A stretch of DNA of 64,000 bases from Candidatus Dependentiae bacterium. Its GTDB lineage: Bacteria; Babelota; Babeliae; Babelales; Vermiphilaceae. Shown here piece after piece: positions 17,093-25,651 of this stretch; position 1 is the first letter of the stretch; every line of letters starts with the position of its first letter. The notes below the pieces were generated by a model that saw only the letters and a list, made by a program, of their open reading frames with translations, made no database searches and was not told where the DNA came from. The stretch spans positions 27,128-91,127 of the forward strand of contig JAPLIR010000024.1 of assembly GCA_026389015.1 (NCBI GenBank), given 5' to 3'. The position numbers and the translations under genes were made by a program.

Positions 17093-17971
17093 TTAAAAAG
17101 AGAGGTTTTGTGCACATAGAACGCAGTTTTTTGTATATGTTGTGTGCATAATGCAATGTTTTTTCCCATGCAATGGGCTAGCGCTACTATTGAATTGGTT
17201 ATTAGTACGGGTTGTAGATGGACTAAAAGGCGTGCGTTGCGTAGAGGTCTTTGTCATTGCTGCTATTATTTGTGCTGTGTGCTGTTGTATATCATCTTTA
17301 CTTGCTGTATTTGCGATTGCAGTTCTGAGCTCTTCTTGGCGTTTCTGGAAGGCTTGGTCTGAAGCTTCTAGGCGTTCTTGGAGCTCTTTTTTTAATTTTT
17401 CTGAGTCATCTTTTGTTGCGCATTGATCAAGTTTTTCATGAACTCTTTTGAGTTCTGTTTCTATTTTCGCTACGTCTTCTTTTGTTGCGCATTGTTTGAT
17501 TTGAATATCTAAAGAAGCTATGTCACGTTGAATAGCTGCTTGAAGAGTATCAATTTTTTGGTTTGTTTCTTCAAATTGTTTTTTTGTCTGGTCTTGAGTT
17601 TTTTTGATTACTTTTTCTAATGTTTGGTTAGAGACAGGTAAAAATCCGTGTATTGCATTATAGCAAGCTTTAATCTGAGGACCGAACATATAATATATGC
17701 CGCCACCCACAATAGCTGCTCCCAAAACTACTCCTGCCGTTTTTCCCACGACATATTTAGTTGCACCGAGGGTACTATTTGCTACAAATTTTAAGCCCGC
17801 TGTTGCACCAGATGCTGTTGCCGATAAGGCTCCGGATGCTATGGTATAAAGAAAAGACGGCTCTTTTTGGGATTGGTTTTGTGATGATTTTGGTTGTTCG
17901 TTTGTGTACGATGGGACAGCAAAGCCTAAAGACAATGCTATAACAGCTGTACGTATCATTATATCCTTCAT
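17093..17971 (-). CDS. Exported coiled-coil protein with glycine-zipper membrane segment
   Basis: 292 residues, family not recognised. A signal peptide (about 5-23, ends VPSYTNE) is followed by a Gly/Ala-rich region, then a strong membrane segment VVLGAAIVGGGIYYMFGP (about 80-98). A long coiled coil follows (about 115-245), built from imperfect repeats: CATKEDVAKIETELKR, CATKDDSEKLKKELQER and TASKDDIQQ. The tail is Ser/Thr-rich and ends with Cys/His residues (KKHCIMHTTYTKNCVLCAQ) that could bind metal. The layout (signal, anchor, coiled coil) resembles the cluster at 54.5-59.7 kb, but the N-terminus is not the same module. Confidence 0.7.
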   Translation of the reverse strand: MKDIMIRTAVIALSLGFAVPSYTNEQPKSSQNQSQKEPSFLYTIASGALSATASGATAGLKFVANSTLGATKYVVGKTAGVVLGAAIVGGGIYYMFGPQIKACYNAIHGFLPVSNQTLEKVIKKTQDQTKKQFEETNQKIDTLQAAIQRDIASLDIQIKQCATKEDVAKIETELKRVHEKLDQCATKDDSEKLKKELQERLEASDQAFQKRQEELRTAIANTASKDDIQQHTAQIIAAMTKTSTQRTPFSPSTTRTNNQFNSSASPLHGKKHCIMHTTYTKNCVLCAQNLSF

Positions 17972-18199
17972 GAAAAACCTCCGTTTTATTCAGGACTAGA
18001 TTAAACTCGTAACTATTGTTTTTTCGACATCATTTTTTGTGATGTTATTACTTATAGTACACCAAAAAACATCTTTGTCTAGTGAATAAGTAAATAAAAT
18101 CAATATATATTCAATTTGATCATATTTTCATAAAAAGTCGGGGTGTTTTTATATCTATAGATATCGTGTGGATAGTCTTTTTATGGGTATTCTATGAAG

Positions 18200-18234
18200 A
18201 AAGCCCCTTCTTTATTTTAAGAAGAGGCTTTTTG
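18200..18234. terminator. Terminator downstream of thrS
   Basis: AAAGCCcCTTCTT pairs with AAGAAGaGGCTTT over a 6-nt loop, about 23 bp past the thrS stop. T-run on the plus side, A-run on the other. Confidence 0.75.
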
Positions 18235-18256
18235 TGTAGGATCTAAAAATATATGG

Positions 18257-19966
18257 TTAGCTATTAGCGGCCGCCGCTTTTTCAAGCAGTGCTTCTAAGC
18301 TAACGCCAAACTCCTGTTTTCCGTCAAAATAACGTAAAGTGACGGTATTTTGTTCGACTTCCTTTTTGCCAATCACGAGCATCCAGGGGACTTTGTCAAG
18401 CTGGGCTACCTTAATTTGGCCAGAAAGAGGGTCGGAGGAGGTGTCTAATTCGGTTCTAATGCCCTGTTTTTTGAGGGAGGCCAGAATAGTCTTGGCATAT
18501 TCTTTTTGATCGTCAGTGATAGTGAGCACCTTAACCTGTAATGGTGCAAGCCAGAAGGGTAATAATCCCTTATAATGCTCAAGCAAAATAGCAAAAAAAC
18601 GTTCCATAGAGCCATAAATGGCACGGTGAATCATAACAGGCCGTTCTTTATTGCCAGATGATGCAACATAGGTTAAATCAAAGTTTTCTGGTTGGAAGAA
18701 GTCGATTTGAATCGTACCGCACTGCCAGGTTCTTCCCATGGAGTCTTCGATGCCAAATTCAATTTTAGGGCCATAAAAAGCCCCTTCGCCTTCATAGATC
18801 TCATAGGTTAGACCAGCGCGCTCAAGAGCGCTTTTTAGTGCCTGAATAGCTGTATTCCAAAGATCTTCTGAGCCCATAGCATTGGCGGGGCGTGTGGACA
18901 CACCAATATTAATTTTATTAAAGCCAAACTTTTTATAAATTTTATAGGTCATGTCGATAATATTGAGGACTTCTTGTTCGATTTGCTCAACGGTGCAATA
19001 AATGTGTGCATCATCTTGAGTAAACGAACGTACGCGCAGCATGCCGTGCAAAACGCCCGAAAGTTCGTGGCGGTGTACAAGCCCGAATTCAGAAAGACGC
19101 AATGGTAATTCGCGATAGGAATGTGGTCTGTCTTTATAAACTAAGATAGAGCCAGGACAGTTCATAGGTCTAATCGCGTAGCTTTTTTCGTCAATGTTAC
19201 AAAAGTACATGTTGTCTTTGTAGTGAGCGTAGTGACCTGATCGGCGCCATAACTCATCGCTGAGCATGATAGGCGTAGAAATTTCTTGGTATTCAGCTTC
19301 GTCCAAAAGACCTTTGAGATATTTAATGAGTGCGTTAATAATGATTTTGCCTTTTGGATGGAAAAACGGAAACCCAACACCTTCTTCTTGGAAGGAAAAG
19401 AGATCCATTTGTTTGCCCAATTTGCGGTGATCATATTTTGCCGCTTCTTCACGATGTTTTTGATAGTCAGCTAATTCTTGAGCGGTAGCAAATGCGGTGC
19501 CCGAAATACGTTGTAATGCTTGTTTGCTTCTATCGGCACGCCAGTACGATCCAGATGTGCCAAGTAATTTGAAATTTTTGAGAAGGCCGGTGCTTGCCAC
19601 GTGGTCACCTTTACACAGATCGTAAAAATCGCCTTGTTTTGCAAAGCCAACGGTGTCTCCTGGAATACCTTCAATGAGTTCTAACTTGAAAGGATTGTGG
19701 CTATAAATTTTACGCGCTTCTTCTTTTGAAATTTGCTCATGGGTGATCGGCATGTTTTGGTTTGCGAGTTCAAGCATGCGTGCTTCGATGATAGGCAAAT
19801 CTTCTTCTTTAAAAGTATGTTCTGGTAAGAAGTCGTAAAAAAAACCTTCGTCAGTTGCAGGCCCAATGGTCAGTTGTGTTTTTGGGTAGAGCTCTACGAT
19901 TGCCTGGGCCAAAAGGTGCGCAGTTGAGTGACGTAATGTTTTTAATGCAGCATTGTTATTTTTCAT
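18257..19966 (-). CDS. thrS: Threonyl-tRNA synthetase (lacking the N-terminal TGS domain)
   Basis: Charges tRNA-Thr. The 569 residues start directly in the editing domain: HSTAH at 13-17 and CKGDH near 117 form its zinc-like editing site. The class II catalytic core follows, with the zinc Cys in RPMNCPGS (about 267), motif 2 RHELSGVLHGMLRVR, and the anticodon-binding domain at the C-terminus. Typical bacterial ThrRS is about 640 residues with an extra N-terminal TGS domain, which is absent here; no upstream in-frame extension is visible. GGAA lies 8 bp before the ATG. Flanked by hairpins and probably monocistronic. Confidence 0.96.
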   Translation of the reverse strand: MKNNNAALKTLRHSTAHLLAQAIVELYPKTQLTIGPATDEGFFYDFLPEHTFKEEDLPIIEARMLELANQNMPITHEQISKEEARKIYSHNPFKLELIEGIPGDTVGFAKQGDFYDLCKGDHVASTGLLKNFKLLGTSGSYWRADRSKQALQRISGTAFATAQELADYQKHREEAAKYDHRKLGKQMDLFSFQEEGVGFPFFHPKGKIIINALIKYLKGLLDEAEYQEISTPIMLSDELWRRSGHYAHYKDNMYFCNIDEKSYAIRPMNCPGSILVYKDRPHSYRELPLRLSEFGLVHRHELSGVLHGMLRVRSFTQDDAHIYCTVEQIEQEVLNIIDMTYKIYKKFGFNKINIGVSTRPANAMGSEDLWNTAIQALKSALERAGLTYEIYEGEGAFYGPKIEFGIEDSMGRTWQCGTIQIDFFQPENFDLTYVASSGNKERPVMIHRAIYGSMERFFAILLEHYKGLLPFWLAPLQVKVLTITDDQKEYAKTILASLKKQGIRTELDTSSDPLSGQIKVAQLDKVPWMLVIGKKEVEQNTVTLRYFDGKQEFGVSLEALLEKAAAANS

Positions 19967-20167
19967 GATTTATTCCGCTTGTTTTTCGCTTTGATTTTCT
20001 CGCTCTTTAATACGTCAGTCAGTATAGCATTGATTGAATAAAAATACATAAACAGCATACGTATAGATTTTGGTTTGCTTCACGTGGTGACCTGTGCTAC
20101 GCTGCAGACGTTGAGAGTCAGAAAGTGAGAGTAATCATTGCTAAATCAAGTAATTGAGAGGCTTGTC

Positions 20168-21646
20168 ATGGCAGTAAGAAGCAAAAATCAAAATAAAAAT
20201 CAAAATCTCTTTGTTCTAGATACTAACGTGCTCCTGCACGATCCAGAAGCAATCTTCTCTTTTGAGAATGCCATTGTCGGCATTCCCATTGTAGCTTTAG
20301 AAGAATTAGACAAATTTAAAAAAGAAGGCACTGACCGTGGACGCAATTGTCGGGAGGTAACCAGGCATTTGGATGCATTGCGAGAAAAAGGTTCATTGCG
20401 CGATGGTGTTACATTAGATAATGGCAGCATAGTGAAGGTTCTTTTTTTAGATAAAAAACCACTCAATACTTCATTAGATTTAGATATCAAAGACAATGAA
20501 ATTGTCATGACGGCGGCCGTGCTTAAAGAGCAGGGCTATAATGTAAAATTTATTTCCAAAGATCTTAATGCGCGGGTTAAGGCAGATGTTCTTGGCATTC
20601 AAGCAGAAGATTATTTAAAAGAACATGTGACTGAAGAAGATTTTTATAAGGGCTGGCTTAAAATTCAAGTTCCCGCGGTGCAATTGAAGCAACAAGTTCC
20701 TCAAGATTTGACTGATCTGGTTAGAGATCATGCCCTTACCCTGAATGAATTCGTGTTGGTAGAAAGTCAGCATAATCCTTTTAATTATAGAGTGTTTCGT
20801 TATTTAGGCGGCACCCATTTTAAAGCAGTGAACGATCCTCAAATTCGCTGGCCGCTCAAGGCTCGTAACGCGCAACAACTTATGGCACTTGATTTATTGT
20901 TTGATGATTCCATTAAGCTTGCTTGTTTATTCGGGCCAGCTGGTACCGGCAAAACATTCTTGGCCTTGCTTGCAGGACTGTATAATGTATTAATTGAAGA
21001 TGATTACTCAAAGCTTTTAATATCTCGGCCCGTTGTGCCACTGGGCAGAGATATTGGTTACTTGCCAGGTACCATGGAAGAAAAGTTGCATAGCTGGATG
21101 TTGCCCGTGTTTGATAATATGGAATTCATTATGCATTCGGTCAATATGGCAACACACTTTCAAGAACTAGGTAACGAGCAACATCAAGATAGAGATAAAG
21201 AGCGAGGCCATGACAGAGGTCACGATAGAGATAGGGACAGTAAATATCGTCACAAAAAAGGCAGACACCACGATAGACATAAAGAAAAGTCACATAAGGG
21301 TGGTGGCTTGATGTCTGTTCAAGACCTCGTTCACAAGGGTAAATTAAGTATGGAAGCTATCACTTACATGCGTGGGCGCTCGATTCCTTATCAATATATC
21401 ATCATTGATGAAGTCCAAAACTTAACGCCTCACGAAGTTAAGACATTAATTACTCGTGTGGGCGAAGGTAGTAAGATCATCTTGGCGGGTGATCCGTATC
21501 AAATCGATTCGCCATACCTTGATTTTAGCAGTAATGGTTTGGTTATTGCCAGCGAACGGTTTAAGGGGCAGGGGATCTTTGGTTCCGTGTATCTGGAAAA
21601 CAGTGAGCGTAGCGAATTGAGTAAGATTGCGGGCCAATTACTGTAA
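20168..21646 (+). CDS. PIN domain-PhoH family ATPase (YlaK/PhoH2 type) with charged insert
   Basis: Predicted RNA-processing protein combining a PIN-type nuclease fold (about 5-140; acidic residues in LDTNVLLHD, EELDKFK, DNEIVMTA) with a PhoH helicase-like ATPase (Walker A GPAGTGKT near 257, Walker B IIIDEVQN near 412). About 45 residues between them (about 336-380) are almost only Asp, Arg, His, Lys and Gly, an insertion not expected in the family. The start chosen is the ATG at 20168 with GAGAGG 6 bp upstream, not the TTG at 20138. In other bacteria PhoH2 proteins unwind and cleave RNA. A palindromic repeat follows the stop. Confidence 0.88.
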   Translation: MAVRSKNQNKNQNLFVLDTNVLLHDPEAIFSFENAIVGIPIVALEELDKFKKEGTDRGRNCREVTRHLDALREKGSLRDGVTLDNGSIVKVLFLDKKPLNTSLDLDIKDNEIVMTAAVLKEQGYNVKFISKDLNARVKADVLGIQAEDYLKEHVTEEDFYKGWLKIQVPAVQLKQQVPQDLTDLVRDHALTLNEFVLVESQHNPFNYRVFRYLGGTHFKAVNDPQIRWPLKARNAQQLMALDLLFDDSIKLACLFGPAGTGKTFLALLAGLYNVLIEDDYSKLLISRPVVPLGRDIGYLPGTMEEKLHSWMLPVFDNMEFIMHSVNMATHFQELGNEQHQDRDKERGHDRGHDRDRDSKYRHKKGRHHDRHKEKSHKGGGLMSVQDLVHKGKLSMEAITYMRGRSIPYQYIIIDEVQNLTPHEVKTLITRVGEGSKIILAGDPYQIDSPYLDFSSNGLVIASERFKGQGIFGSVYLENSERSELSKIAGQLL

Positions 21647-21658
21647 ATTTCCATTCAT

Positions 21659-21730
21659 CCTTCGACAAAGCTCAGGAAGGACGGAAAAATAAGAATTTAC
21701 CCCGCCGACTTCCCTGAGCCTTGTCGAAGG
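21659..21730. repeat. 72-bp near-perfect palindrome (copy B)
   Basis: The left arm CCTTCGACAAAGCTCAGGAA is mirrored by a right arm ending CCCTGAGCCTTGTCGAAGG, with a short AT-rich centre. It sits 13 bp after the phoH-family stop and 12 bp past the yidD stop between convergent genes, so it may also work as a terminator. It shares its arms with copy A inside tolB. Confidence 0.85.
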
Positions 21731-21741
21731 GTTGTTGGCGC

Positions 21742-21930
21742 TTAGACCGATTTATTCCACGGATTACACGATAAGATTCTTTTGATGCTCTTCCACAATG
21801 CTTTGTGGAGGGGCATCTTTTTTAGGGTGCCAATAGTATATTCGCAACAACCAATGGGGTATTTGCATTCTGCATCACCTAATAATGGCCTGAGGCCGCG
21901 AATCATAAAGATGAGAATGTTATTAATCAT
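21742..21930 (-). CDS. yidD: Membrane protein insertion efficiency factor YidD
   Basis: 62-residue protein that assists membrane-protein insertion. It shows the family pattern: hydrophobic N-terminus, Cys residues in CKYPIGCCEYTIGTLKK, and the C-terminal KRILSCNPWNK box. It overlaps rnpA by 4 bp (ATGA), the usual rpmH-rnpA-yidD arrangement. The expected next gene, yidC, is not here; the strand is broken by the palindrome and the convergent phoH-family gene. Confidence 0.9.
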   Translation of the reverse strand: MINNILIFMIRGLRPLLGDAECKYPIGCCEYTIGTLKKMPLHKALWKSIKRILSCNPWNKSV

Positions 21931-22421
21931 GCGGGATCTTGTGTGGTAGCAGGGGTATTTTCGAACGCTTGAATAAGAAGCTGTTTAATGGCTTCAAAGG
22001 CGAGCTTTTTGCCTTCGGGTTTTATAATCACCACGCAATCATAGCCACGTTCTGCAAGCTTCAATTCGTAGTACAGTGCCTTTAATTGGCGTCTTATCTT
22101 ATTGCGTTCTGGGGCATTGCCGATACGGCGGGGAGTGACAACCAAGATCCTACCTGTCCTTCGTCCTGTCCGCCGTAGCCTTGGCGAAGGAGGAAGCTCA
22201 TTAGAGAGCGAAGTAGGACCTAGTGGGCTTAAAGTTTCGACATAGCTAGAAGCTGAATCTGATTGGCCAAGTAGAGCCTGGCCTTCGAAGCCTTGGCGAA
22301 GTAGGCTGGGCGCTAATAAAATATCCAAGCCTTTAGATCGTACGCAACGCTTTGCAGTAGAAAAAAGCTTGGATATTTCTTGTTGACTAAATTTAGAGAG
22401 GGAAGGTGTGCTTCCAGGCAT
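21927..22421 (-). CDS. rnpA: Ribonuclease P protein component with an in-frame repeat insertion
   Basis: Protein subunit of RNase P, which trims tRNA 5' ends. The 164 residues contain the family start (SKFSQQEISKLFSTAKRCVRSKGLDILL) and the RNR box RIGNAPERNKIRRQLK (about 97-112) followed by YDCVVIIKPEGKKLAFEAIKQLL. Between these, about 50 extra residues (about 38-90) are encoded by palindromic repeat sequence (22154-22313). Normal RnpA is 110-125 residues, so removing the insert restores the usual length. It lies between rpmH and yidD. Whether the extra loop is tolerated in the protein is unknown. Confidence 0.9.
   Translation of the reverse strand: MPGSTPSLSKFSQQEISKLFSTAKRCVRSKGLDILLAPSLLRQGFEGQALLGQSDSASSYVETLSPLGPTSLSNELPPSPRLRRTGRRTGRILVVTPRRIGNAPERNKIRRQLKALYYELKLAERGYDCVVIIKPEGKKLAFEAIKQLLIQAFENTPATTQDPA
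22154..22313. repeat. Double palindromic element inside rnpA (copy C)
   Basis: Two hairpins flank about 75 bp. One pairs TCCTTCG with CGAAGGA around GGCGGACAGG-type sequence. The other pairs CTTCG with CGAAG inside GCCT/AGGC. The insertion keeps the reading frame and adds about 50 codons. CCAAGGCTACGGCGGACA-type sequence also appears, altered, at 30960-31032. Confidence 0.75.
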
Positions 22422-22447
22422 TGCCTTACCTATCTTTCAGATGGGGA

Positions 22448-22594
22448 TTAGTAAGCTTTAACGCCTAATCTCTTTCTACCCTTAGAACGGCGAGCATTCA
22501 GGATCTTTCTGCCATCGCGTGTTGCCATGCGTGCGCGGAAGCCGTGTTTTCTTGCTCTTTTCTTGAGACTTTTTCTAAATACCGTGACTGACAT
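22448..22594 (-). CDS. rpmH: 50S ribosomal protein L34
   Basis: 48-residue basic protein starting [19 protein letters not shown] and containing [17 protein letters not shown] and KGRKRL, the L34 signature. It lies 26 bp upstream of rnpA on the same strand. The first residues differ from the common MKRTYQPS start, but the HGFRARM core is unmistakable. No dnaA gene or DnaA boxes were seen upstream, although this cluster is often next to the origin. Confidence 0.95.
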   Translation of the reverse strand: MSVTVFRKSLKKRARKHGFRARMATRDGRKILNARRSKGRKRLGVKAY

Positions 22595-22943
22595 AGGATA
22601 TCCTTAGTGTTACTTAATCTTTTTCATGAGCTCTTAAATAATAGTTCTATATATTCTACGTTTAAATTTGTTTTTTTTCAAATAAATATGCCATTTTTCC
22701 TTGATACAAGAGCTATAGTACGAGGTTTTTTTGTTTTTAGCCTGGAGAATATTGATTATTTGAAATAGGCGCAAGCGGAAGATTGCTCTTTGCTAAGTGC
22801 CGGGCTGGCTATTGACGCTAATTACTTTTTCTATAGACTATGTCGTTGAAATCATAAGGTAGAGCAAAGGTTCGCTTCATCCTATGGTGTTTGTGTTGAA
22901 GAATGTCTGTATTAACAATCCTATTTTATCAAAAAGGAATTCT
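22595..22943. other. Intergenic region between rpmH and a secreted-protein gene
   Basis: 349 bp, AT-rich, holding the divergent promoters of rpmH and the plus-strand gene. No TTATCCACA-type DnaA boxes, tRNA or ORF with an RBS was recognised. Confidence 0.55.
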
Positions 22944-23351
22944 ATGAAGAATATGTTTAGCAAAGTGTTATTATTAGCACTTGTGGTTTCATCTGTTTCG
23001 TCATTTGCGGTCGACACTGTTTCTGTAGTACAAGAAGGAATTTTCAGAAGAGTTTTTAATGTACTTGCAGCGGGAACATCAGCTGTTGGTTCATCAGTAA
23101 GAAACACCGTTGGTTCAGTAAGATCTCACCTTACTTTGCAGTCAGCTCGAAATAATAAATACACGATTACTGCAGCAGTTGCAGCAGTTGCAGTAGCGGT
23201 TGGTCTTTATAAGAACCGTGAAGAAGTTAAGCGTTCAGTTAAAGAAAATAAAAATACCTATGCAGCAGTGCTTGCAACATTAGCAGCTGGCGCTGGCTTA
23301 GTATATAAATTTGGTATGCCATCATGTTTTGTATGCCCAGCAGCAAAATAA
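22944..23351 (+). CDS. Small exported protein with two hydrophobic segments, unknown function
   Basis: 135 residues from the ATG at 22944, chosen for AAGGAA 7 bp upstream and the signal peptide that starts there (MKNMFSKVLLLALVVSSVSS). Two Ala/Val-rich segments, YTITAAVAAVAVAVGLY and YAAVLATLAAGAGLVYKFG, may cross the membrane. A basic loop of the form NREEVKRSVKENKN separates them. It ends CFVCPAAK, a CxxC. No family recognised. A strong terminator follows. Confidence 0.75.
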   Translation: MKNMFSKVLLLALVVSSVSSFAVDTVSVVQEGIFRRVFNVLAAGTSAVGSSVRNTVGSVRSHLTLQSARNNKYTITAAVAAVAVAVGLYKNREEVKRSVKENKNTYAAVLATLAAGAGLVYKFGMPSCFVCPAAK

Positions 23352-23374
23352 GCTTTTATTTGCTGAAATAATTT

Positions 23375-23411
23375 AAAAGGGACCTGGTAAAAAACTAGGT
23401 CCCTTTTTTTT
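23375..23411 (+). terminator. Rho-independent terminator
   Basis: AAAAGGGACCT pairs with AGGTCCCTTTT around an 11-nt loop, then T8. Closes the gene ending at 23351. Confidence 0.93.
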
Positions 23412-23475
23412 GGTTTTTTGATTGAGTGGATTCACGTAAATCGGTTTCAAAAAAGGGTTATGGATGTATGAGTTA

Positions 23476-23922
23476 TTAATATTTTGGAAAGAACGATGCA
23501 TCTCTCGCTTTTAATAATAATCCGGTTTTGGAAAAAGATTCTGCATACCATCGGCCGAGTTTCCAATTTAATTCTTTTTGGTCTATCTCATACCCGTTTG
23601 TTTGATGATTTTTATGATGTTCTTGATGGTCGTTTTTTAATTCGTTTGCTTCTGGTTGTATTGGCGCAGCATAGTTGCTCGCTTGCGGTTGATAGTGTGA
23701 GACAACTGCTTGTAGTCCGCCAATCGTAACCACTATTGGTTTTGGTATAGGTATTAATCCGCCGATCGTAATTACTATTGGTTTTGGCATAGGTATTAAT
23801 CCACCTAAGGTTATTCCCTTGTATTGATTTGATGGCGTGTGATTTTGATTCATAGCCAATGCATACTGTGTAACGCAGAGTATGGTCATAAGAGCTAAGC
23901 TATTTTTTAACATTTTTTTCAT
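23476..23922 (-). CDS. Secreted protein with triple GGLIPxPKPIV repeat
   Basis: 148 residues, no family recognised. A signal peptide spans about 5-23 (ends YALAMNQ). Residues about 35-75 hold three copies of a short repeat: ITLGGLIPMPKPIV, ITIGGLIPIPKPIV and VTIGGLQAVV. The rest is polar and His/Asn-rich (HQEHHKNHQTNG) with an aromatic C-terminus. The repeat could form a beta-type structure or binding motif, but no role can be assigned. Confidence 0.65.
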   Translation of the reverse strand: MKKMLKNSLALMTILCVTQYALAMNQNHTPSNQYKGITLGGLIPMPKPIVITIGGLIPIPKPIVVTIGGLQAVVSHYQPQASNYAAPIQPEANELKNDHQEHHKNHQTNGYEIDQKELNWKLGRWYAESFSKTGLLLKARDASFFPKY

Positions 23923-23976
23923 ACGAGTTTCCTTGTTGTATTGATTGGTAATAATGAGTTAGTTTGGTTACTATGT

Positions 23977-25611
23977 TTAATGTTTTTTTTCGATCTCTTG
24001 GATATCATCATTCATATCGTAGAGTACCTCGTGTGCTCGTTCTATTTCTTCGGATAGTTTCATTTTCTTTGGAATTTTAAAGATTATTTGTGCCCATTTG
24101 CTACGAAGCTCCTTGAGTATATCCAGCGCCTCGGTCTTCTTTCCCTCTTCGTATTTATCCAAGGCTAATGTGTGAATAGATGCCACGTCCCCTAATTTTT
24201 GTAGGAGCGTATGGTTAGTAAAATGTTTGGTGGTGAGTAGGTGAAGATTTGCCAATCGTTGTCGGATGTCTTTTTCTAATTCTTTGGTTGTTGCCTCTTC
24301 ATTTGGCGCTGAGGGTTGAACGCTGAATATTGTTTGTTTTCTTTGTTGATCTTGCTCTTTTTTGCAATAGTCTTTTTTTTCTTGAAGTTCTGGCTTTATT
24401 GGCGATGATGGCGCCGCTGTCAATCGTGTCATTGCGCTAACCGGTGATATCATGCAACGCAGCTCAGAATATGGTTCGTCTTGGCCTACCATAAAGCTAG
24501 AGGAACTAGAAGAAGAAGAAGAAGAAGAAGAAGAAGAAGAAGAAGAAGAAGAAGAAGAAGAAGATGATGCATTCGTTAGGAGGAGTTTTCTAGAGAGGTT
24601 TCTTCTAAGCGCAAAAAGGCTGTTGGGGATCTCGCAGTCTATATCGATAGTGAGTCCTTCTCCGTCGATGAGTAATTGATCTGGTACAGTATTGTTCGTG
24701 TGATCGCAGAGTTTATCTATGAGATCCCTGAGCTTCTCATTACTTTTTGATAGTTCATGGCTTGATTTTTCTAATGTATCGAGTTCTATTTCTAGTTTAA
24801 TGGGATCTAATCTGTCCTGTATACTTCTTACTATCCCTAGTCGTTTTTTGTTTTTTTCTGCTAGAGGACAGCAGGTTTCTAGTAGGACAGTTATTTCACG
24901 TTCTAGCTTTTCTTTGACGTTGTGATATTCGTTGTATTGGTGTAAAAACTTTAAACATTCATTATTCTTGCCCAAATTTTTACCTAATTTTGCAATTCTG
25001 ATTGCGTATTGTGTGTCCATTCGATGGTATTGGCTTTCTAATATCGCGCGTACGCAATCTGTATGATTGTGTTCTGCTGCAAGAATGAGCCCGGTTGCGT
25101 TATACTTATTAACAGTATTTACCAATGCTTTGTTTTTAATTAATAATTTGAGGCATGCAGCATGTCCATGATCTGCTGCTCGAATTACGGCTGTATTATT
25201 ATCCACATTGGCATCTTCAAGATTGGCTTTTGCCCTAATTAATTCCTCTAGACATAGGGAGTGACCTTTGTCCGCACAACCTATTAGTGCGGTATCTTCC
25301 CATTCATTAGGCACATTAATAGATGCTTTCTTCTCAATTAAGAACTTTAAGCATTCGAGCTTGTTGTTGGTTGCAGCGTAGCTGAGGGCTGTCGTGCCAT
25401 GTTGGTCGGTAGCATCAATATCGGCACCGCCATCTAAAGCGCTTTTTAGTTCTTTCAAATCGCCAAACGCTGCAGCTTTAATGAGCCGTAAATTTTCCTG
25501 GCTTGTCGCACCCACCTTGCCCGATTTTTGTTCGGGGTTCATAGCATGGATAGATATTCCATTGCCCAGTGCAGTGCATAGTGCAATAAATAGCGCGTAT
25601 TGATTTTTCAT
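23977..25611 (-). CDS. Exported ankyrin-repeat protein with poly-Ser tract and shared C-terminal domain
   Basis: 544 residues. A signal-like N-terminus (about 5-23) is followed by five or so ankyrin repeats (about 38-200: TTALSYAATNNKLECLKFLI, TALIGCADKGHSLCLEELIR, TAVIRAADHGHAACLKLLIK). A helical region precedes a run of over 20 serines (encoded by 24508-24564). A helical C-terminal domain (about 440-540) matches the C-terminus of the neighbouring protein at 25652-26797: LGDVASIHTLALDKYEEGK here, ASSIHQYALDKNEEGK there. The serine run probably acts as a flexible linker. Likely an exported, protein-binding effector or surface protein; the target is unknown. Confidence 0.82.
   Translation of the reverse strand: MKNQYALFIALCTALGNGISIHAMNPEQKSGKVGATSQENLRLIKAAAFGDLKELKSALDGGADIDATDQHGTTALSYAATNNKLECLKFLIEKKASINVPNEWEDTALIGCADKGHSLCLEELIRAKANLEDANVDNNTAVIRAADHGHAACLKLLIKNKALVNTVNKYNATGLILAAEHNHTDCVRAILESQYHRMDTQYAIRIAKLGKNLGKNNECLKFLHQYNEYHNVKEKLEREITVLLETCCPLAEKNKKRLGIVRSIQDRLDPIKLEIELDTLEKSSHELSKSNEKLRDLIDKLCDHTNNTVPDQLLIDGEGLTIDIDCEIPNSLFALRRNLSRKLLLTNASSSSSSSSSSSSSSSSSSSSSSSSFMVGQDEPYSELRCMISPVSAMTRLTAAPSSPIKPELQEKKDYCKKEQDQQRKQTIFSVQPSAPNEEATTKELEKDIRQRLANLHLLTTKHFTNHTLLQKLGDVASIHTLALDKYEEGKKTEALDILKELRSKWAQIIFKIPKKMKLSEEIERAHEVLYDMNDDIQEIEKKH
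24508..24564. repeat. Trinucleotide microsatellite (AGA/TCT), about 19 units
   Basis: An almost uninterrupted AGA run on the plus strand encodes poly-Ser on the minus strand within the ankyrin gene. Length changes by slippage would stay in frame and alter only the linker. Confidence 0.95.
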
Positions 25612-25651
25612 AATAACCTCGTTCGGTAAAAATAGTGATAATGAAGTATGT

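Noticed and set aside
22595..22943. Possible replication origin next to rpmH-rnpA
   Set aside because: No DnaA boxes, no dnaA or dnaN, and no AT-rich iterons recognised.
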